DNA of 64,000 nucleotides from Dactylonectria macrodidyma (Eukaryota > Ascomycota > Sordariomycetes > Hypocreales > Nectriaceae), in the NCBI GenBank assembly GCA_020744425.1, contig JAGMUV010000013.1, positions 620,001 through 684,000 on the forward strand, in the 5' to 3' direction. Below are positions 62,108 to 64,000 of the stretch, piece by piece (position 1 is the first letter of the stretch; each line of letters opens with the position of its first letter). The notes under the pieces were generated by a model. The model saw only the letters and a list, made by a program, of their open reading frames with translations, was not told the DNA's origin and did not search any database. The position numbers and the translations under genes were made by a program.

Positions 62108-63064
62108 ATGTCTTCCACTGCAACGAGCAAAGCCCAAACTCCTCGCTACGCTTCGGCGACGGCATCCTCGAGACATCGGGTGACACAGACTCCTCGGTCT
62201 CACACCAGAGCTCTTGCTTCTCCCAGGTCTACCCGAACCTTGAGGTCTTCTACTGTTTCTAGCCCAACATCTCCGACGGCTAGTGGCCTCTCTAGGTATC
62301 AGACTCGGTCTCGAGCTCGAGCCTCCACCGCGTCGCCTGTTTCGTCGGTCTCATCTGCCGTATCCTTTTCGCCCGCTCCCTCCATCGCCTCAGCGGCTTC
62401 TGCTCCCCTGTCCCCTGATCTGGCTCGGGTACAGTCCCCGGAACCAATACCAGCCTTAATTCCACTTCCGCCACCATCCATCGACGAAATTGTGTCTCTC
62501 GCTGAGAGCCTGTCAGCAGCTCCGACTTCACCCCCAGCTCCCACAGCGGCCCCAGCCTCAACCCCAAGCTCAGATGTGATTCTCACGCCAGCTTCGTCTC
62601 CGGTCACAAATCCGCCTCTAACCCCCTGCGCCGTCTCAGCCTCAACACAAGCCTTAGTTGCGGTTCATACGCCGGCGTCATCTCTAAAGCTAGCTTCGCC
62701 TCCAGCTCCAGACTGCGCAATAACACTCATCCCAGCTCCAACCCCATCATCAACTGAGAGCGGTCCACCAGCTTTGGCGAAACCACCCTTGGTGCCTACT
62801 GCCATCGCAAAAGAGTCAAACAACCACTGCCTCTCTGGAAATTATACAGGCTTGGATATTCGGCTCAAAGGTATCGACTTTTCTGGGCTTCACCCGACGC
62901 CACCAGATCAAGTCATCAAGAAGGGAAAAGGGCAGCAGTGGCGATATGTGCTCGCTGTTTTGATATTAGTAGCTGGGATGATGGCAGCCACAGGCGCAGC
63001 TTATGTTTTACATAGTTTGGGATCTTCTCAGATTCGAGAATTTCTTTTGAGTCTTCGAAGTTAG
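62108..63064 (+). CDS. Ser/Pro/Thr-rich protein with C-terminal membrane anchor
   Basis: An intronless frame of 318 residues from the ATG at 62,108; the frame is open to 62,015, but MSSTATSKAQ fits composition and context better. Residues 1-110 are rich in Ser, Thr and Arg (SRYQTRSRARAST), and residues 110-245 in Pro, Ala and Ser (PTSPPAPTAAPASTPSS). This is low-complexity and probably disordered. A short ordered-looking segment NYTGLDIRLKGIDFSG precedes a basic patch (KKGKGQQWR) and a single membrane helix at about 278-300 (VLAVLILVAGMMAATGAAYV). There is no signal peptide, so a tail-anchored or type II topology is likely, with the repeat-like part cytosolic. No family recognised. Confidence 0.72.
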   Translation: MSSTATSKAQTPRYASATASSRHRVTQTPRSHTRALASPRSTRTLRSSTVSSPTSPTASGLSRYQTRSRARASTASPVSSVSSAVSFSPAPSIASAASAPLSPDLARVQSPEPIPALIPLPPPSIDEIVSLAESLSAAPTSPPAPTAAPASTPSSDVILTPASSPVTNPPLTPCAVSASTQALVAVHTPASSLKLASPPAPDCAITLIPAPTPSSTESGPPALAKPPLVPTAIAKESNNHCLSGNYTGLDIRLKGIDFSGLHPTPPDQVIKKGKGQQWRYVLAVLILVAGMMAATGAAYVLHSLGSSQIREFLLSLRS

Positions 63065-63762
63065 GGTCTTAGGTTTCCGGTTTGTTTGATTGGGTACCTC
63101 TGCAAAGATAGAAAGAATTCACAACATCACGCACTGGACGGGGCTAGTACTGAACCAGGATGAGTGCATCAAAATCAAGATTCGTCACCAATGATACTCC
63201 CTTTGCGTTGCCGGACTGGACAAAGCAGGGTACAGAGGTATCTGTTATGCTGACAAGGTGCTGCAGGGTTGGCATGTGCCACATATTGGGGCGCGTTCTT
63301 GTGCATTCCTAGGATTTATATGGTTCTTCGACAGACTAGATAATTGGGAGACTACGATTACTGAAGTCTAATTCCATTCCTCGGTCTCGACTACTACTAT
63401 TTAGGTGAGAGCGGAGGTAAAATTCCGTTAACAGCTTGTAATAAGAAAAAAAAGGGGCATCAAGACAAAGGAGGGTTGGGCGACGAAAGAGTTGGCAGCG
63501 AGACTGAGGCGCTTTGACGGAGAGATGAAGGCTCTGATCTTTCAGTAAGAAGAAGGCTTCGGCCGCCGCCGCCGCGACACCAGCCATATTGATGCAAAAG
63601 CAACACAGGCTCGGGCGAGGATGGAATATTTTACCTCTATTATATAGAAGCCAGATTTGCCTTTCCACACTGGAGAGAGAAACTGCAGCTTAGATCTTAT
63701 GAAAGGCAGTGTAGGTGATTGAAAAGCCTCGCTCAATTCTCTCACGATGGTGGCTCACAGAG
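63065..63762. other. Convergent intergenic region, no gene seen
   Basis: About 700 bp between the stop codons of the Ser/Pro-rich protein and the acetyltransferase. Frames here are short and lack recognisable content. Confidence 0.5.
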
Positions 63763-64000
63763 TCAGCGCGAACCCTGCTTCCGCGTCGGTTGACTCCATC
63801 TCATCACCGGCAATTTGAAGCCACAGACGTCCCAGACGGCCACTTTCTCGAAGCCCAGCTTATCATGAAGTCCTTCTCCTTTGGTGCTGGCTTCCGTCAT
63901 GGCAAGCAGGCCGAGCCTCGCCGCCTCTTCCAAGCCTTTCCGTACGAGTTCTTTACCAATTCCCCGGCGCTGGAAGCCGAAGTCCACTGTCAAGTTGTCG
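63763..64000 (-). CDS. GNAT-family N-acetyltransferase, 5' part outside window
   Basis: The last 79 residues of a minus-strand gene whose start lies beyond position 64,000. It shows the acetyl-CoA-binding motif A of GNAT enzymes: LTVDFGFQRRGIGKELV, with Q/RxxGxG at QRRGIG, followed by the helix GLEEAARLGL. The usual ending LHDKLGFEKVAVW then contains the LGF segment that commonly closes the fold. The product should transfer an acetyl group from acetyl-CoA to an amine; the acceptor cannot be inferred. The stop codon is at 63,763-63,765. Confidence 0.82.
   Translation of the reverse strand, partial: DNLTVDFGFQRRGIGKELVRKGLEEAARLGLLAMTEASTKGEGLHDKLGFEKVAVWDVCGFKLPVMRWSQPTRKQGSR

Overview
The window is nuclear DNA of a filamentous ascomycete (Pezizomycotina). 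Three things point there: short introns of about 50-80 bp with GT..AG ends and TACTAAC-like branch sites; fungal gene families (RTA1-like, Zn2Cys6, fungal-type polytopic membrane proteins); and about 40 kb of DNA in which CA/TG dinucleotides have almost vanished in favour of TA, the signature of repeat-induced point mutation (RIP). No species is claimed.

Positions 1 to about 40,350 are a gene-free, very AT-rich nest of RIP-mutated transposons. An old chromodomain-bearing Ty3/gypsy pol (about 5,040-21,560, + strand) is split by a 12,771-bp Ty3/gypsy element with 402-bp LTRs (6,943-19,713; 4-bp target duplication GTAC). A 193-bp mini-LTR-like insertion (5,893-6,085) also sits in its reverse transcriptase. 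Another Ty3/gypsy pol relic lies on the minus strand (about 29,500-36,350), with a probable 5' LTR at 36,350-36,915. A 3,292-bp non-coding LTR element (22,658-25,949; target duplication CTAT) is far less mutated. Its interior is a nine-unit tandem array in which each unit folds into several strong hairpins. It shares LTR ends and the block just inside its 5' LTR with the 12.8-kb element, so it looks like a non-autonomous partner. A partial or solo LTR of the same family lies at 38,364-38,700. Three copies of a roughly 425-bp TA-flanked MITE with doubled terminal motifs lie at 3,943, 37,192 and 42,921; the last is in the gene-bearing part.

From about 41 kb composition becomes normal and genes appear in this order: RTA1-like membrane protein (-), Zn2Cys6 regulator (-), FAD-dependent amine-oxidase-like protein (-), unknown polytopic membrane protein (+), second RTA1-like protein (-), secreted cysteine-containing protein (+), seven-TM-type fungal membrane protein with two microexons (-), Ser/Pro/Thr-rich protein with a C-terminal membrane anchor (+), and a GNAT acetyltransferase cut by the window end (-). 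I worked out exon structures from reading-frame continuity and splice signals. The genes do not form an obvious pathway. The RTA1-like pair flanking a regulator that resembles sterol-uptake-type zinc clusters is suggestive but unproven. Two copies of an LTR-like fragment (40,355 and 44,903) mark the edge of the repeat block and the upstream region of the regulator.
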